Shown: positions 1 to 8,495, counted from the first letter of the stretch. The stretch: DNA of 64,000 nt from Akkermansiaceae bacterium (GCA_018402445.1 JAGYIT010000010.1:1-64000), one strand, 5' to 3'. Made by a program: numbers and translations. Notes: a model not told the origin generated them from the letters alone.

Positions 1-1
1 A

Positions 2-157
2 ATCTTTAAGGTTGGTTCTTCTTGCCCAAGCGGTTGGAATACATCTGGAAATTATTGTGTCGCCAGTAAGTCAAATCCTAATAATGTAATTCCCAAGTCA
101 GGCTTGTCGTGCCCGAGTGGATATAATTCCTCTGGAAAATATTGCGTGAAAAGGTGA
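2..157 (+). CDS. C-terminal end of a Cys-rich repeat protein (partial)
   Basis: An open frame enters from the left edge and stops with TGA at 155-157. The visible 51 residues contain two copies of a short unit, SCPSGWNTSGNYCV and SCPSGYNSSGKYCV, separated by a Ser/Asn/Pro linker, so this is the tail of a tandem-repeat protein with two cysteines per unit. The repeats suggest a secreted or surface structural protein with disulfides, but that is inference; I do not recognise the family. Base composition is much more AT-rich than most of the window. Confidence 0.6.
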   Translation: MFKVGSSCPSGWNTSGNYCVASKSNPNNVIPKSGLSCPSGYNSSGKYCVKR

Positions 158-245
158 TAATACGGCTTATTTCAATGACCACTGCATTTTTAGGAGTACC
201 ATATGTAATGATCAGTTGTTTAATCACTAGTATCATTAATAATTT

Positions 246-467
246 ATGATTATTCTGGGCCTAAATAATTGTCCCGGCTGCAAAATACTTCGCGAGCGAC
301 ATCCTCATCTGCCTTACATCGAAGTTTCCACATCATCAGGCGGCGACAAGGAAATGCTTGAGATCAAGAAAAAGGTATTAGCGATTGGGATAGATCGATT
401 CCCAGCACTTGTGAACGATGAATTAACTGAAGCATATCCAGTTTCTTTAATTGATGAAGAATTTTAA
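246..467 (+). CDS. Small glutaredoxin-like protein with CPGC motif
   Basis: This 73-residue protein begins with a beta strand followed by NNCPGCKILRERHP, the place and spacing of a thioredoxin-fold redox site (CxxC at residues 9-12), and continues with FPALVND, resembling the cis-proline segment (xxPxL/V) of glutaredoxins. It is shorter than a typical glutaredoxin (80-100 residues). A role in thiol-disulfide exchange is therefore inferred; a phage-type or NrdH-like redoxin is the nearest alternative. It lies alone in an AT-rich stretch with no obvious operon partner. Confidence 0.55.
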   Translation: MIILGLNNCPGCKILRERHPHLPYIEVSTSSGGDKEMLEIKKKVLAIGIDRFPALVNDELTEAYPVSLIDEEF

Positions 468-621
468 GGGTTAATTCTTTTGGCTCTTCAGCAAAATCTG
501 TGGGTAAACTTTTGCTCCGATAGTTTTTCAAGTGTATGAAACAGAGTGGTTTGCAGCAATTCGAAGCTAAGCGTCCTAACTTTGTCATATGCTTTGTCAG
601 CCTGGGGCAGGGCGCGGCTGA

Positions 622-759
622 TCAGGCGACTTCCTCGGCCGCTGCCTTTGCTCGCCGCTCGATGGCGACGCGGGCGGGGTCAGTGCGGCGGCTTGATCGG
701 GGTGGCTTCGGGTTAAGCGGGGGCTGTAGCGCCTTGCGTCGGTTGTTGCTCCAACCGCT
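622..759 (-). pseudogene. Possible C-terminal gene remnant in a GC-rich islet
   Basis: Between two AT-rich genes lies a GC-rich islet of about 190 bp. On the minus strand it holds a 45-codon open frame, bounded upstream by a stop, with no start codon and ending RRTDPARVAIERRAKAAAEEVA. The charged helical tail looks like protein-coding sequence cut off from its 5' part, but I do not recognise the family. It could be noise. Confidence 0.2.
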
Positions 760-827
760 TCATAGGTTTCATAGTTTACAGATCTATGACATTTAAGCTA
801 TGCATGAATAGAGGAGGTTAATGGCAC

Positions 828-1283
828 TTAGTAGTAACCAAAGCCTAAGACCTTTTCTCCATAATACTCGCCATCTTCTTCGAGTTGGTATCTCACGTAA
901 AACGAACCATTCTTGCATCCACCTCTGTTGTGAAACTCGCCACCGTCCTCTTCATCAGCAAGATTTGTAATTCCTTTTTTGCCTGATATTTCATCCATAA
1001 AAATTGCCCAGCATGCGCCTATCATGTTTGGCTTTAGTTCAGCTTCGGTAAAATTGGAGCAAAAACTTTTAGTAACTTGCTTCCATAGTTTACTTTTCTC
1101 ATTAAAAAAATCTGTAACATCAACCTCAATTATTTCGTTGGTATCGATAGAGGCTATTTTGTTGCCCTCAATCTTAAGAGTAACTTCTTTCGTGCCAGAT
1201 TCTCCAGGGTCACCACAAATAATTCTATCCGAATTACAGTCGGCAGGAATATACCCAATTGTTAAATGATGAATACTAGTCAT
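828..1283 (-). CDS. Hypothetical protein, 151 aa
   Basis: The frame starts with ATG at 1283 and encodes an acidic soluble protein with no signal peptide or membrane segment. Regions with coding character include LTIGYIPADCNSDRIICGDPGESGT near the N terminus, a WKQVTKSF helix in the middle, and a Gly/Tyr-rich C terminus ending VLGFGYY. I do not recognise a family. Its AT-rich codon use matches the redoxin gene at 246 and differs from the GC-rich genes that follow, which suggests that both belong to one horizontally acquired segment. Confidence 0.5.
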   Translation of the reverse strand: MTSIHHLTIGYIPADCNSDRIICGDPGESGTKEVTLKIEGNKIASIDTNEIIEVDVTDFFNEKSKLWKQVTKSFCSNFTEAELKPNMIGACWAIFMDEISGKKGITNLADEEDGGEFHNRGGCKNGSFYVRYQLEEDGEYYGEKVLGFGYY

Positions 1284-1389
1284 AAATAATAATTTTAGTT
1301 TTACGGGTGAAATTAGATCGTATTAAGGTGTCACAAAATTAGCTGATTTTCTGTCTGCGGATATTTGGTACGACAATGGAGCATGCCCG

Positions 1390-1930
1390 TCAACCCAAAA
1401 AAACGGGCACATCAGAGATTTTAGTGGGAGACGAAACGGATGAACAGCGGTCGGCAGGAGATTTGTCCACAAGAACTCCCGCTGCGAGAATGGGATCTGA
1501 AATTCGTCTGAGCGGGAATACAATTTGTCTGTCCCTTTGAATATTGGGGTGAAGGCCGTTTAAGGAGCCGGGAGCCGGACCGGAGGCGGGGAAAAGGGGG
1601 TTGGCAATGCTTTTATCGGGCGGAAGAGTCTTGTTCCAGTCGAGGGCGGCGATACGCAGGCGCCCGGTGATCTCCGGGTGCGACGCGGAGAGATCAGTGC
1701 TTTCAGCCGGGTCGGCCTTGAGGTCGAAGAGACGGCTGTGGGATCCGTCGTATGCACAGACGAGTTTCCAAATGCCATCGCGCACGGCGAGATCCGGATC
1801 ATCCGCTGTGCCCGGCCGGTCTGGCGGGCGGCGGAAGAACAGCGGGGACTTGCGTCCGGTCTCGGCCTTGCCGAGCAGTGTTTCAGCGAGCGCTTCACCA
1901 TCCAGCATGGCCACGGGTTGGATGCCGGTA
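1390..1930 (-). pseudogene. C-terminal fragment of a sulfatase, cut by a 55-bp repeat
   Basis: Reading leftwards from 1930, the frame encodes TGIQPVAMLDGEALAETLLG, then WKLVCAYDGSHSRLFDLKADPAESTDLSASHPE, which is the C-terminal subdomain typical of arylsulfatase-family (alkaline phosphatase superfamily) enzymes: the LFDLxxDPxExxDL signature. The catalytic N-terminal domain with the formylglycine Cys/Ser is missing. The homology ends exactly where the first 55-bp repeat begins (1931), and an in-frame TAA lies inside that repeat. The last codons (1390-1560) read into sequence that is not recognisably sulfatase. I infer disruption by the neighbouring mobile element; the missing half is not in the window. 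Confidence 0.7.
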
Positions 1931-1985
1931 AATTAATATAAGAAGCCAGGCTTTTTGAAAAGAAGCTTGCTACTCGGTGCGTTGC
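1931..1985. repeat. 55-bp direct repeat, copy 1
   Basis: This 55-bp sequence, starting AATTAATATAAGAAGCCAGG, is repeated exactly at 2001. It contains the small palindrome AAGCC-A-GGCTT followed by a T-run. Its left edge coincides with the end of sulfatase homology, so it probably marks the boundary of the mobile element that includes the transposase at 2075. Confidence 0.85.
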
Positions 1986-2000
1986 AGGGCAGATGGCAGG

Positions 2001-2055
2001 AATTAATATAAGAAGCCAGGCTTTTTGAAAAGAAGCTTGCTACTCGGTGCGTTGC
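2001..2055. repeat. 55-bp direct repeat, copy 2
   Basis: This is an exact second copy of the repeat at 1931, separated from it by 15 bp. It directly precedes the REP-associated transposase gene. Paired copies upstream of such a transposase are consistent with REP-type or element-end sequences recognised by the enzyme; that link is inference. Confidence 0.85.
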
Positions 2056-2074
2056 GGGCAATATCGGTGGCGAG

Positions 2075-3239
2075 ATGAGCAGGAACAATCGTCGGAGATG
2101 GATCGCGCCTTGGAAGAACTCGGTGGAGAAACCGGAAATCTACCACGCGATAGGAAGGATTGTAGGTCGCGCCTTCCTGCTGGGGGAGGAGGAGCGCGAG
2201 CATTTCCGGATGCTGATGCGGATGTGCGAGAAATTCACGGGCTGTCGGGTTCTGAGCTTACTGCCTGATGTCCAACCACTTCCATATCCTGATGGAGGTG
2301 ACTCCGGTTCCCGAGGGCGGGATTTCGGATGAGGTGTTGTTCCAGAGGCTGGGGGTTTTCTACGGCGAGGCGCAGTTGGCGGAGATCGCCAGGGAAATGG
2401 AGGAAGCGGCGGCGGTGAGGGAGCGCGGCGAGTTCGAGCTGGCTCCTGTGGATGAGGCGGGTGTGCCTTTGACGCGGGAGGCAGAGCTTGCGATCGCGAA
2501 GATTGAGGCGGCGGGGCGTGTGGAGGAGATCCGCTGCCGCTACACGCGGAGAATGCATGACCTCAGCTGGTTCATGAAATCCCTTTTGGAGCGTTTCACC
2601 AAATGGTTCAACGGCAGGTACAAGCGCAGCGGAACGCTGTGGGAGGATCGTTTCAAGAGCGTGATCGTGGAGAGCGGAACAGCAGCGCGGACGATCGCGG
2701 CCTACATCGATCTCAATCCGGTGCGGGCGGGGATGGTGGGCGATCCGGCGGATTACCGCTGGAGCAGTTACGGCGAGGCGGTGGGCGGCGGGAAGAAGGG
2801 AAACGGGAAGAAGGCCAGAGAAGGGCTTGTGCGAGCTTGCATGAGCCACAAGGGGGCGGGATTTGAGGCGGAGAAATGGAAGGAGGTTTCAAGGATTTAC
2901 CGCCGTGCCATGGGAATGGCGCACGGACGTAAAAGCGGACGGGCGGAAGTGGGAGCATCTGGACATGCAAACAAGAACGAGGAAGAGATGCTGGCTACAA
3001 AGGACAACGAAACGGTGCTGCCAGACCTCGGCATGGCTGCGATGCTGATGAAGCGCGTGAGGTATTTTACGGACGGGGCGGTGATCGGGAGCAAGGAGTT
3101 CGTGAACGAGGCGTTCGCGGGGGCGCGGGAGAGGTTTTCCAAAAGGAGAAAGGACGGGGCGCGGAGAATGCGGGGAATCGGCGCGGCTGCTTCAGGCACT
3201 CTGTGGAGCATCAGGGATCTGCGGGTGGGTGTCGGCTAA
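2075..3239 (+). pseudogene. REP-associated tyrosine transposase (RAYT), frameshifted
   Basis: Two frames together encode a Y1-transposase-family protein. The first (from 2075) gives YHAIGRIVGRAFLLGEEE and FRMLMRMCEKFTGCRVLS; the second resumes with LMSNHFHILMEV, the HUH metal site, and continues through GTLWEDRFKSVIVE and AAYIDLNPVRAGMV, hallmarks of RAYT/IS200-like proteins. Joining them needs removal of one T at 2258-2259 (AGCTTACTG should read AGCTACTG). The C-terminal 150 residues are Lys/Arg-rich. RAYTs act on REP hairpins; a 16-bp hairpin arm at 3290, just downstream, recurs after gatB at 38938. The frameshift is either real decay or a sequencing error. Confidence 0.8.
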
Positions 3240-3289
3240 AACTGCTCCAGCACTTACACCGTCCAGCGTGACTGATGCACGAACTACAT

Positions 3290-3305
3290 GACCGAAGATC
3301 GCCCC
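3290..3305 (-). repeat. REP-like hairpin arm downstream of the transposase
   Basis: The minus-strand 16-mer GGGGCGATCTTCGGTC occurs here, about 50 bp after the transposase stop codon, and again exactly on the plus strand at 38938-38953 after gatB, where it forms a hairpin. A diverged form follows the VapC gene at 40440. Association with a RAYT makes a REP family likely. Confidence 0.5.
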
Positions 3306-3374
3306 GCGCCTGAACCGCGCGACCCTGTATGGGGTGCGGTCCCCGCATTTTAACATTTTCCCGGAAACCGCCCA

Positions 3375-3470
3375 CTACCCGCAGCACTTCTTAGACTTGC
3401 GGCCGCTTCCGCTGGGGCAGGGCGGGTTGCGGCCGACGGATCCTGCGGTTTCGGGTGGTTTCCCATGACC
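3375..3470 (-). pseudogene. Degenerate SEC-C zinc-motif remnant
   Basis: The minus strand ends with VGRNPPCPSGSGRKSKKCCG followed by a stop. This matches the SEC-C motif (GRNxPCPCGSGKKYKKCC) found at the C terminus of SecA and many small proteins, except that the second cysteine is replaced by serine. Upstream the frame is Pro/Arg-rich and does not look like coding sequence, so only the tail of the original gene seems to survive. Nothing else is recognisable from 3306 to 3586. Confidence 0.5.
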
Positions 3471-3586
3471 TCGTTCCGGCAACAAAAAGCCCGCCGTCCT
3501 GTGGGGAGCGGCGGGCCGGGGAGTTCGGTGGGTTCGGGTTATGGAGCGGGAGATGCGGCGCGGGGTTTGGCTTGGGTTGATTTGTT

Positions 3587-3718
3587 TTATGGCGCGGGTG
3601 GGAGCGGTTCCTCGTCGTCGTCCCGGGTGGCGGGGCGGTCGATGATGACGCGGGCGGTCTCGTAGGCGTCGAGGAAGTCCGGGTCGGTGGTGCGGAAGAC
3701 GACGGCGAGGCGATCCAT
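3587..3718 (-). CDS. Small acidic hypothetical protein, 43 aa
   Basis: Starting at ATG 3718, the frame encodes MDRLAVVFRTTDPDFLDAYE, then TARVIIDRPATRDDDEEPLPPAP. The first 30 residues look like a compact alpha/beta segment and the tail is acidic and Pro-rich. I do not recognise a family with certainty. The longer open frame up to 3793 only adds translated sequence of the dispersed CACGGATG repeat, so the internal start is preferred. It may be a remnant together with the neighbouring SEC-C piece. Confidence 0.35.
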   Translation of the reverse strand: MDRLAVVFRTTDPDFLDAYETARVIIDRPATRDDDEEPLPPAP

Positions 3719-4007
3719 GCGGGAGTGACATTTCCGTTGGAGTTCGCACCAAGCTGGGAAGAATTCGAACCACGGATGGTCACGGATGAACACGGATCAG
3801 ATGGTGGGAGAGATCCGTTTTTGGACGTTTGGGGAGATATTGGTTGATAGGTATGGGTGACGGGTTGATCGGTACGGATTAGATGTTTATCGGTACAAGT
3901 GCGGGGTTCATCGGTACGAGTGCGGAGTCCTTCGCTACGGGTTCGGGGGTGGGGAGAGGAACGCCGAACATTGAACGTCCAACATTGAACGTTGAATGAT
4001 AGTGGCG
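3719..4007. other. Non-coding repeat-rich stretch
   Basis: No gene is seen. The stretch holds a dispersed motif (ACCACGGATGGTCACGGATG at 3770-3790, related to repeats at 25377 and 43928), three near-copies of ATCGGTAC with AGTGCGG spacing between 3868 and 3925, and a doublet of AACATTGAACG around 3965-3995 just after the 3' end of the RsmB-like gene. Confidence 0.5.
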
Positions 4008-5192
4008 CTACAGTTTCCTGAGCAGGCTGGCGTGGAAACCGTCGTGGCCAGTTTGGGAGGGGAGGAGGTTGGTTTGGGAAATGAGTTCGTATTCGCCGGG
4101 GCGTTTTTCGAGGAAGTGGGCGATGGGATCCTGGTTTTCCGAGGGGAGGATGGAGCAGGTGGCGTAGAGGAGCTTGCCGCCGGGCTTGAGCATGCGCGGA
4201 TACTCGGCGAGGAGCTGAGCCTGGATGGAGCGGACGCGATCGAGGGCGGCGGGCTTGAGGCGCCATTTGAGATCGGGCTGGCGTTTCAGGGTGCCGAGGC
4301 CGGAGCAGGGGGAATCGATGAGCAGGGAGTCGGCGATGTTTTCGAAATCGGCGGGGGTGGATTCGGTGATAAGTTTCGGGGAGATGGCGGTGGCGCGGGC
4401 GCGTTTCGCGCGGTGCTTGAGCTGGTCGAGTTTTTCGCGATCCACATCCATCGCGAAGATGCGGGCCTGGTTGTCGGAGAGGGCGGCGAGATGGAGGGCT
4501 TTGCCGCCCGCGCCGGAGCAGGCGTCAATGATGCGCTCGCCGGGCTGGGGATCGAGGAGCGGGGAAATGGATTGCGAAGAGGGATCCTGGATCTCGATGC
4601 GGCCGTCGAGGCGCAAGGCTTTCGGCAGCATTTTTCCGGGTGGCAAGGCGAGCGCGTGCGGGTGACCGGGCAGCGGGGTGGTCTCGACGCCGTTTTCCGC
4701 GAGCCAGACGATGGCATCCGGGACAGTGGCGAGGAGAGTGTTGACGCGGAGGAAAACGCTGGGCTTTTCGTTGAGGGCGGCGAGCTGGGGCTCCCAGAGT
4801 TCGCCGAGTTCGGATTCGCCGAGCTGGTCGAGCCAATCGGGGATGGACTGGCGGATCGCTCGGGGTTGATCGGGGAGTTTTACCCGGCGTGCGAGGATTT
4901 CGGCGGCGGGGAGGCCGTTGTATTCGTGCCATTCGGGAAGCTCGTAGCCCATCAGTAGCCACTGGGCGGTGAGTAGGGAGTTCGTTTCCTCGGAATCCAC
5001 TAGGAAGGATAGTGCTCGGCGCCAGCGGGTGGTTTCGAAGAGGCTTTCGGCTACGAAGTTGCGGTCGCGCTTGCCCCATTTCGGGTTCGCCTCGAAGGCG
5101 GCGGCGAGTTCGTGGTCAAGAACGCGATGGTTCACCAGGACGGACTTGGCAATCTCGAGGGTGGAGGAGCAGAGGTGGCGGTGCAGTTTCAT
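4008..5192 (-). CDS. RsmB/NOP-family rRNA cytosine-C5 methyltransferase
   Basis: The enzyme transfers a methyl group from S-adenosylmethionine to C5 of a cytosine in rRNA (16S C967 in the RsmB case). Numbered from the upstream start at 5201, it shows an N-terminal helical part, EIQDPSSQ near 203, the SAM loop DACSGAGGK at 226-234, the catalytic DSPCSGLG (Cys 299) and ATCSILPSEN (Cys 349): the two-cysteine pattern of m5C RNA methyltransferases. Length (about 395 residues) fits the family. ATG 5192 (MKLHRHL) is preferred over ATG 5201. It stands alone; which cytosine it modifies cannot be told, so no gene symbol is given. Confidence 0.85.
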   Translation of the reverse strand: MKLHRHLCSSTLEIAKSVLVNHRVLDHELAAAFEANPKWGKRDRNFVAESLFETTRWRRALSFLVDSEETNSLLTAQWLLMGYELPEWHEYNGLPAAEILARRVKLPDQPRAIRQSIPDWLDQLGESELGELWEPQLAALNEKPSVFLRVNTLLATVPDAIVWLAENGVETTPLPGHPHALALPPGKMLPKALRLDGRIEIQDPSSQSISPLLDPQPGERIIDACSGAGGKALHLAALSDNQARIFAMDVDREKLDQLKHRAKRARATAISPKLITESTPADFENIADSLLIDSPCSGLGTLKRQPDLKWRLKPAALDRVRSIQAQLLAEYPRMLKPGGKLLYATCSILPSENQDPIAHFLEKRPGEYELISQTNLLPSQTGHDGFHASLLRKL

Positions 5193-5484
5193 AAAACTCA
5201 AATTTCAAATTTCAACCTTCAACGGAGAGCCTTGTGCGGGATTGGCTTGCTTGGCGGGGTGCGGGTGAGGACTCTCCGCGTGCGGGTAGGGTGCGGGAAG
5301 AATATATTCGGAAAATCATCCTGGGCGGGGGGAATCTTGTCGTCACGTTCGCGGGCTGCGCGTATTTGGCGGCGGGGATCGGCTGGAGCGTGGCGAAACG
5401 AAGCTGGCTCTCGCGATAGCAGACGAGAATGCCGTAAGGCTTTTTTGGATTGATTTCGCGCTTCGTGTATGCATGAATATTCGC

Positions 5485-5715
5485 ATGAAAACGATTACCT
5501 TGGATGACGACGCCTACGAGCGGCTGAAGAGTTGGAAACGTCTGCGCGGCGATTCGTTTTCGGCGGTGGTGAAGCGGGTGGTGCCCCGAGCGGGCACGCT
5601 TGCGGCGATGGCGAGCTTCGCTGCGGAGCGTGCGTCGTCTGTCGAGGGGCGCGATGAATTACTGGAATCGACGGTTGAGAGCCGCTCGGCAGCCAAACAC
5701 GATCCATGGATCTGA
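5485..5715 (+). CDS. VapB-type antitoxin
   Basis: The protein starts MKTITLDDDAYERLKSWKRL and continues with GDSFSAVVKRVV, the N-terminal ribbon-helix-helix-like DNA-binding and toxin-neutralising organisation of the DUF217/VapB antitoxin family. ATG 5485 is chosen because family members begin directly with the TITLDD strand; ATG 5473 in the same frame is possible. It overlaps the VapC remnant at 5706, the usual arrangement for a VapBC operon. The antitoxin is intact while its toxin is broken. Confidence 0.75.
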   Translation: MKTITLDDDAYERLKSWKRLRGDSFSAVVKRVVPRAGTLAAMASFAAERASSVEGRDELLESTVESRSAAKHDPWI

Positions 5716-5940
5716 TCGCCGACACCACATTTCTCGTCGGACTCTGGCGTCGTAGTGCCCGTCTATGCCCAGGTCGCCGCCTCACTGCAGGAGCATCATC
5801 CCGATGTTTACCCGGGGATCGGCCAGAATGATTTGTGGATCGCAGCGGTGGCCGTGCAGGCCGGGTTGCCTCTGCTCACGCGCAACCGACGTCATTTCGG
5901 CAAGATCGACAGGCTTTCGCTTCATGTGTTGGATTTCTGA
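5706..5940 (+). pseudogene. VapC (PIN-domain) toxin with internal deletion
   Basis: The start ATG 5706 overlaps the antitoxin gene and encodes MDLIADTTFLVGLWRR, the beta strand with the first catalytic Asp of PIN-domain RNases. After residue 16 the homology jumps, in a different frame, to YAQVAASLQEHHPDVYPGIG and NDLWIAAVAVQAGLPLLTRN with the final conserved acidic/Asn-Asp-Leu-Trp segment. The central part, including the conserved Glu, is missing, so about half the usual 130-residue protein is lost and the frame is shifted near 5753. The toxin is very likely inactive. Confidence 0.75.
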
Positions 5941-5952
5941 ATGCCGATTGTT

Positions 5953-5980
5953 GAATTTTGAATTTTGAATTTTGAATTTT
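5953..5980 (+). repeat. Four tandem copies of GAATTTT
   Basis: Four perfect 7-bp units GAATTTT occupy the gap before the RlmI-like gene. Related AT-rich tracts (TTCAAATTTCAA and similar) sit in other gaps at 5191, 8496, 8543 and 30068, so this is a recurring intergenic motif. A TTG inside the array could serve as an alternative start (5972) for the next gene, but ATG 5996 is more convincing. Confidence 0.8.
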
Positions 5981-5995
5981 GGGATATGCAGCGGT

Positions 5996-7150
5996 ATGCC
6001 TAGCGTTCAACTGAAATACCAAACGTTTCATCCCTCGATCTGGCCCAAGATGGTGGGGGAGGTTTCACGGGATGCGGGGGCGGGAGATCTGGTGGAGGTG
6101 ATCGGGAAACAGGGCACGCGTTTCGGCTGGGGCTTGTGGAACCCGAAGGCACGTATGCCCCTGCGCATCGTGAGCCATAGTTTGGAAGATCTTGACGAGA
6201 CGTTTTTCCAGAAAGCGATCATGCGTGCGGGCGAGCTGCGGCGCGCGATCCTGGGCTTGGACGGCGAGACGGAATGCTACCGCTGCGTCCATGGAGACGC
6301 CGATTTCCTGCCGGGCATCGTGGCGGATAGGTTCGGCGATGTGCTTTCCGTGGAAATCACTGCACTGGGTGCGTGGTTGCGACTGGAGGGCTGGCTGCCG
6401 CTGATGCACGAGACCTTCGGGACGAAAAGGGTAGTGGTGCAGGTCGATGCGGATCTGGCGCGCATCGAGGGCATCCCGCGCAGTGGAGGGGTGGGGAGCG
6501 ACAAGGTGCGGCTGGTGAAAGTGGTGGAAAACGGCGTGCGCTACGAGATCGATTTCACCACCGGCCACAAGACCGGATTTTTCTGCGACCAGCGCGACAA
6601 CCGGAAGAAATTCCGCGGCATCGTGGAGGGGAAAAGCGTGCTCGACCTTTGCTGCTACTCCGGCGGCTTTGCGGTTTCCGCCGCGCTGGGCGGGGCGGCG
6701 GAGGTCACGGCGGTGGATCTCGATGAGGCCGCCATCGCCATGGCGAAGCGCAACGCGAACCTCAACGACGCGAAGATCAAGCTCACCCACGCGGATGCCT
6801 TTACGTGGATGCGGACGATGCTCGAGAACGGACGGAAGTGGGAGGTGGTGATGGTGGATCCGCCGAAATTCATGTTCGGGAAAGAGGACGAGGCGGGCTA
6901 CGCGAAATACCACGACATCAACAAGCTCGCCGCCCAGCTCGTCGATAAGGACGGCGTGATGGTGACCTGCTCGTGTTCCGGGCAGCTCGGCGTGGAGGCT
7001 TTTGAAAACATTGTCACCAACGTGATCCACCGCCAGGACAAGCGGCTCCAGGTCTTCGACCGTACGGGTGCGGGCGGGGATCATCCCACCCTCTCGAACT
7101 ACCCCGAGTCGCGCTACCTGAAGGCGATCTGGGGGCGGGTGATCGGATAG
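5996..7150 (+). CDS. RlmI/RlmK-type class I rRNA methyltransferase with PUA domain
   Basis: This 384-residue enzyme has an N-terminal PUA-like domain (VQLKYQTFHPSIWPKMV), a central segment with CYRCVHGDADFLPGIVADRF (the DGLPGLxVDRY signature of RlmI-like proteins), then the Rossmann methyltransferase domain: TTGHKTGFFCDQRDNR, the SAM loop VLDLCCYSGGFAV, and the active-site VDPPKF. It is expected to methylate a 23S rRNA cytosine. ATG 5996 (MPSVQLKYQ) fits the family N terminus; an upstream TTG lies in a heptamer repeat. It is monocistronic, followed by argJ after 84 bp. Confidence 0.85.
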   Translation: MPSVQLKYQTFHPSIWPKMVGEVSRDAGAGDLVEVIGKQGTRFGWGLWNPKARMPLRIVSHSLEDLDETFFQKAIMRAGELRRAILGLDGETECYRCVHGDADFLPGIVADRFGDVLSVEITALGAWLRLEGWLPLMHETFGTKRVVVQVDADLARIEGIPRSGGVGSDKVRLVKVVENGVRYEIDFTTGHKTGFFCDQRDNRKKFRGIVEGKSVLDLCCYSGGFAVSAALGGAAEVTAVDLDEAAIAMAKRNANLNDAKIKLTHADAFTWMRTMLENGRKWEVVMVDPPKFMFGKEDEAGYAKYHDINKLAAQLVDKDGVMVTCSCSGQLGVEAFENIVTNVIHRQDKRLQVFDRTGAGGDHPTLSNYPESRYLKAIWGRVIG

Positions 7151-7234
7151 GATCCGAGCTGCATCACGGGTTTGCGGAGGAATTGCTTGTGCGCGGGTGC
7201 GCGGGGTCGTTACTTTGCCCGCCGTTCGTTGGGT

Positions 7235-8488
7235 ATGGATTTTCCGATCACAAGAATCAAAGGCGGCGTCGGCGCGGCGAAAGGTTTCCTCCTTTCCGCG
7301 GTGAGCTGTGGCATCAAAAACCCGGATAGCGACCGACTAGATCTCGCGCTGCTTTATTCGGAGACGAAATGCGTGACCGCCGGAACCTTCACCACGAACA
7401 AAGTCAAGGCCGCACCGGTCAGGGTTTCGCAAAGCCACCTGCGCAAAGGTAGCCTGCGGGCGGTGATCGTGAACTCCGGCAACGCCAACGCATGCACCGG
7501 CCTGCGTGGCATCCAGGACGCCAACGCGATGTGCGAGGAGGCGGCGAAAGACCTCGGACTGAAAAAAACGGAGATCGGCGTATGCTCCACGGGCGTGATC
7601 GGCCTACCCATGCCGATGGCGCGCATCACGCCGAATATCCCGAAGCTCGTGAAGGGTCTCGCCGCGAAAAAGGGTAACGATTTCGCACGGGCGATCATCA
7701 CCAGCGACACGCATGAGAAGGAGGTCGCGATCTCCTTCGAAATCGGCGAGCACCGGGTGCGCATCGGCGGCTGCGTGAAGGGCGCGGGCATGATCTCGCC
7801 GAGCATGGCCACGATGCTTTGCTTCATCACCACCGACGCGAACCTCTCCCAGGATTGCCTCCAGCGCGCCGTGCAGGAATCCGTCGAGGAAAGTTTCAAC
7901 CGCATCACCATCGACGGCGACATGAGCACCAACGACACGGTGATCGTGCTCGCCAACGGAGCCAGCGGCATGCCCGCCGCCCGCCGCAACGGTGCCGCCT
8001 GCAAGCAGTTCCGCGAGGCGCTGAAATGGGTGATGCTGGAACTGGCGAAGGCGGTCGTCCGCGACGGCGAGCGCGTCACCAAATTCGTCACCGTGAACGT
8101 AAAGGGTGCGCGCACCCACCTCGATGCGAAAAAGGTCGCCGAGGCCGTTTGCAAAAGCGCCCTCGTGAAATCCTCATGGAACGGCGGCGATCCGAACTGG
8201 GGGCGCATTATCCACGCCGTCGGCTACTCGCGGGCGCGGATCCGCGAGGAACTGATCGATATCTTCATCGGCGGGAAAGCCGCCTGCCTCGGCGGCCTGC
8301 AGGCGGAGACGCCGATGGACGAACTCCGCGAGGCCGTCGCCGCACCGGAGTTCACCATCGACATCGACCTCAACCAGGGCAAGGCCACCTACACGATGTA
8401 TTCCAGCGACCTCTCGCCGGAATACGTAGATTTCAATCGCTCCGAATACGCGTATTGGAAACAGGCGCGGAAGGACGGGCTGGTTTGA
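7235..8488 (+). CDS. argJ: Bifunctional ornithine acetyltransferase / N-acetylglutamate synthase ArgJ
   Basis: ArgJ transfers the acetyl group from N-acetylornithine to glutamate, closing the cyclic arginine pathway in the cytoplasm. The 417-residue protein shows the ArgJ N terminus (FPITRIKGGVGAAKGF), NSGNANACTG, and the autoprocessing motif KGAGMISPSMATML at 182-195, where Thr 193 becomes the nucleophile of the beta chain; the C-terminal NDTV and NWGRIIHAVGYS segments are also present. ATG 7235 is preferred over an upstream in-frame start at 7172. Its pathway partners argD and argF are 40 kb away at 46954-49112. Whether it also makes N-acetylglutamate from acetyl-CoA cannot be read from sequence. 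Confidence 0.95.
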   Translation: MDFPITRIKGGVGAAKGFLLSAVSCGIKNPDSDRLDLALLYSETKCVTAGTFTTNKVKAAPVRVSQSHLRKGSLRAVIVNSGNANACTGLRGIQDANAMCEEAAKDLGLKKTEIGVCSTGVIGLPMPMARITPNIPKLVKGLAAKKGNDFARAIITSDTHEKEVAISFEIGEHRVRIGGCVKGAGMISPSMATMLCFITTDANLSQDCLQRAVQESVEESFNRITIDGDMSTNDTVIVLANGASGMPAARRNGAACKQFREALKWVMLELAKAVVRDGERVTKFVTVNVKGARTHLDAKKVAEAVCKSALVKSSWNGGDPNWGRIIHAVGYSRARIREELIDIFIGGKAACLGGLQAETPMDELREAVAAPEFTIDIDLNQGKATYTMYSSDLSPEYVDFNRSEYAYWKQARKDGLV

Positions 8489-8495
8489 AAATTCA

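Noticed and set aside
536..796. 86-codon plus-strand frame in the GC-rich islet
   Set aside because: It has Arg/Ser-rich mirror-frame composition, no start context, and the opposite strand has the better coding signal.
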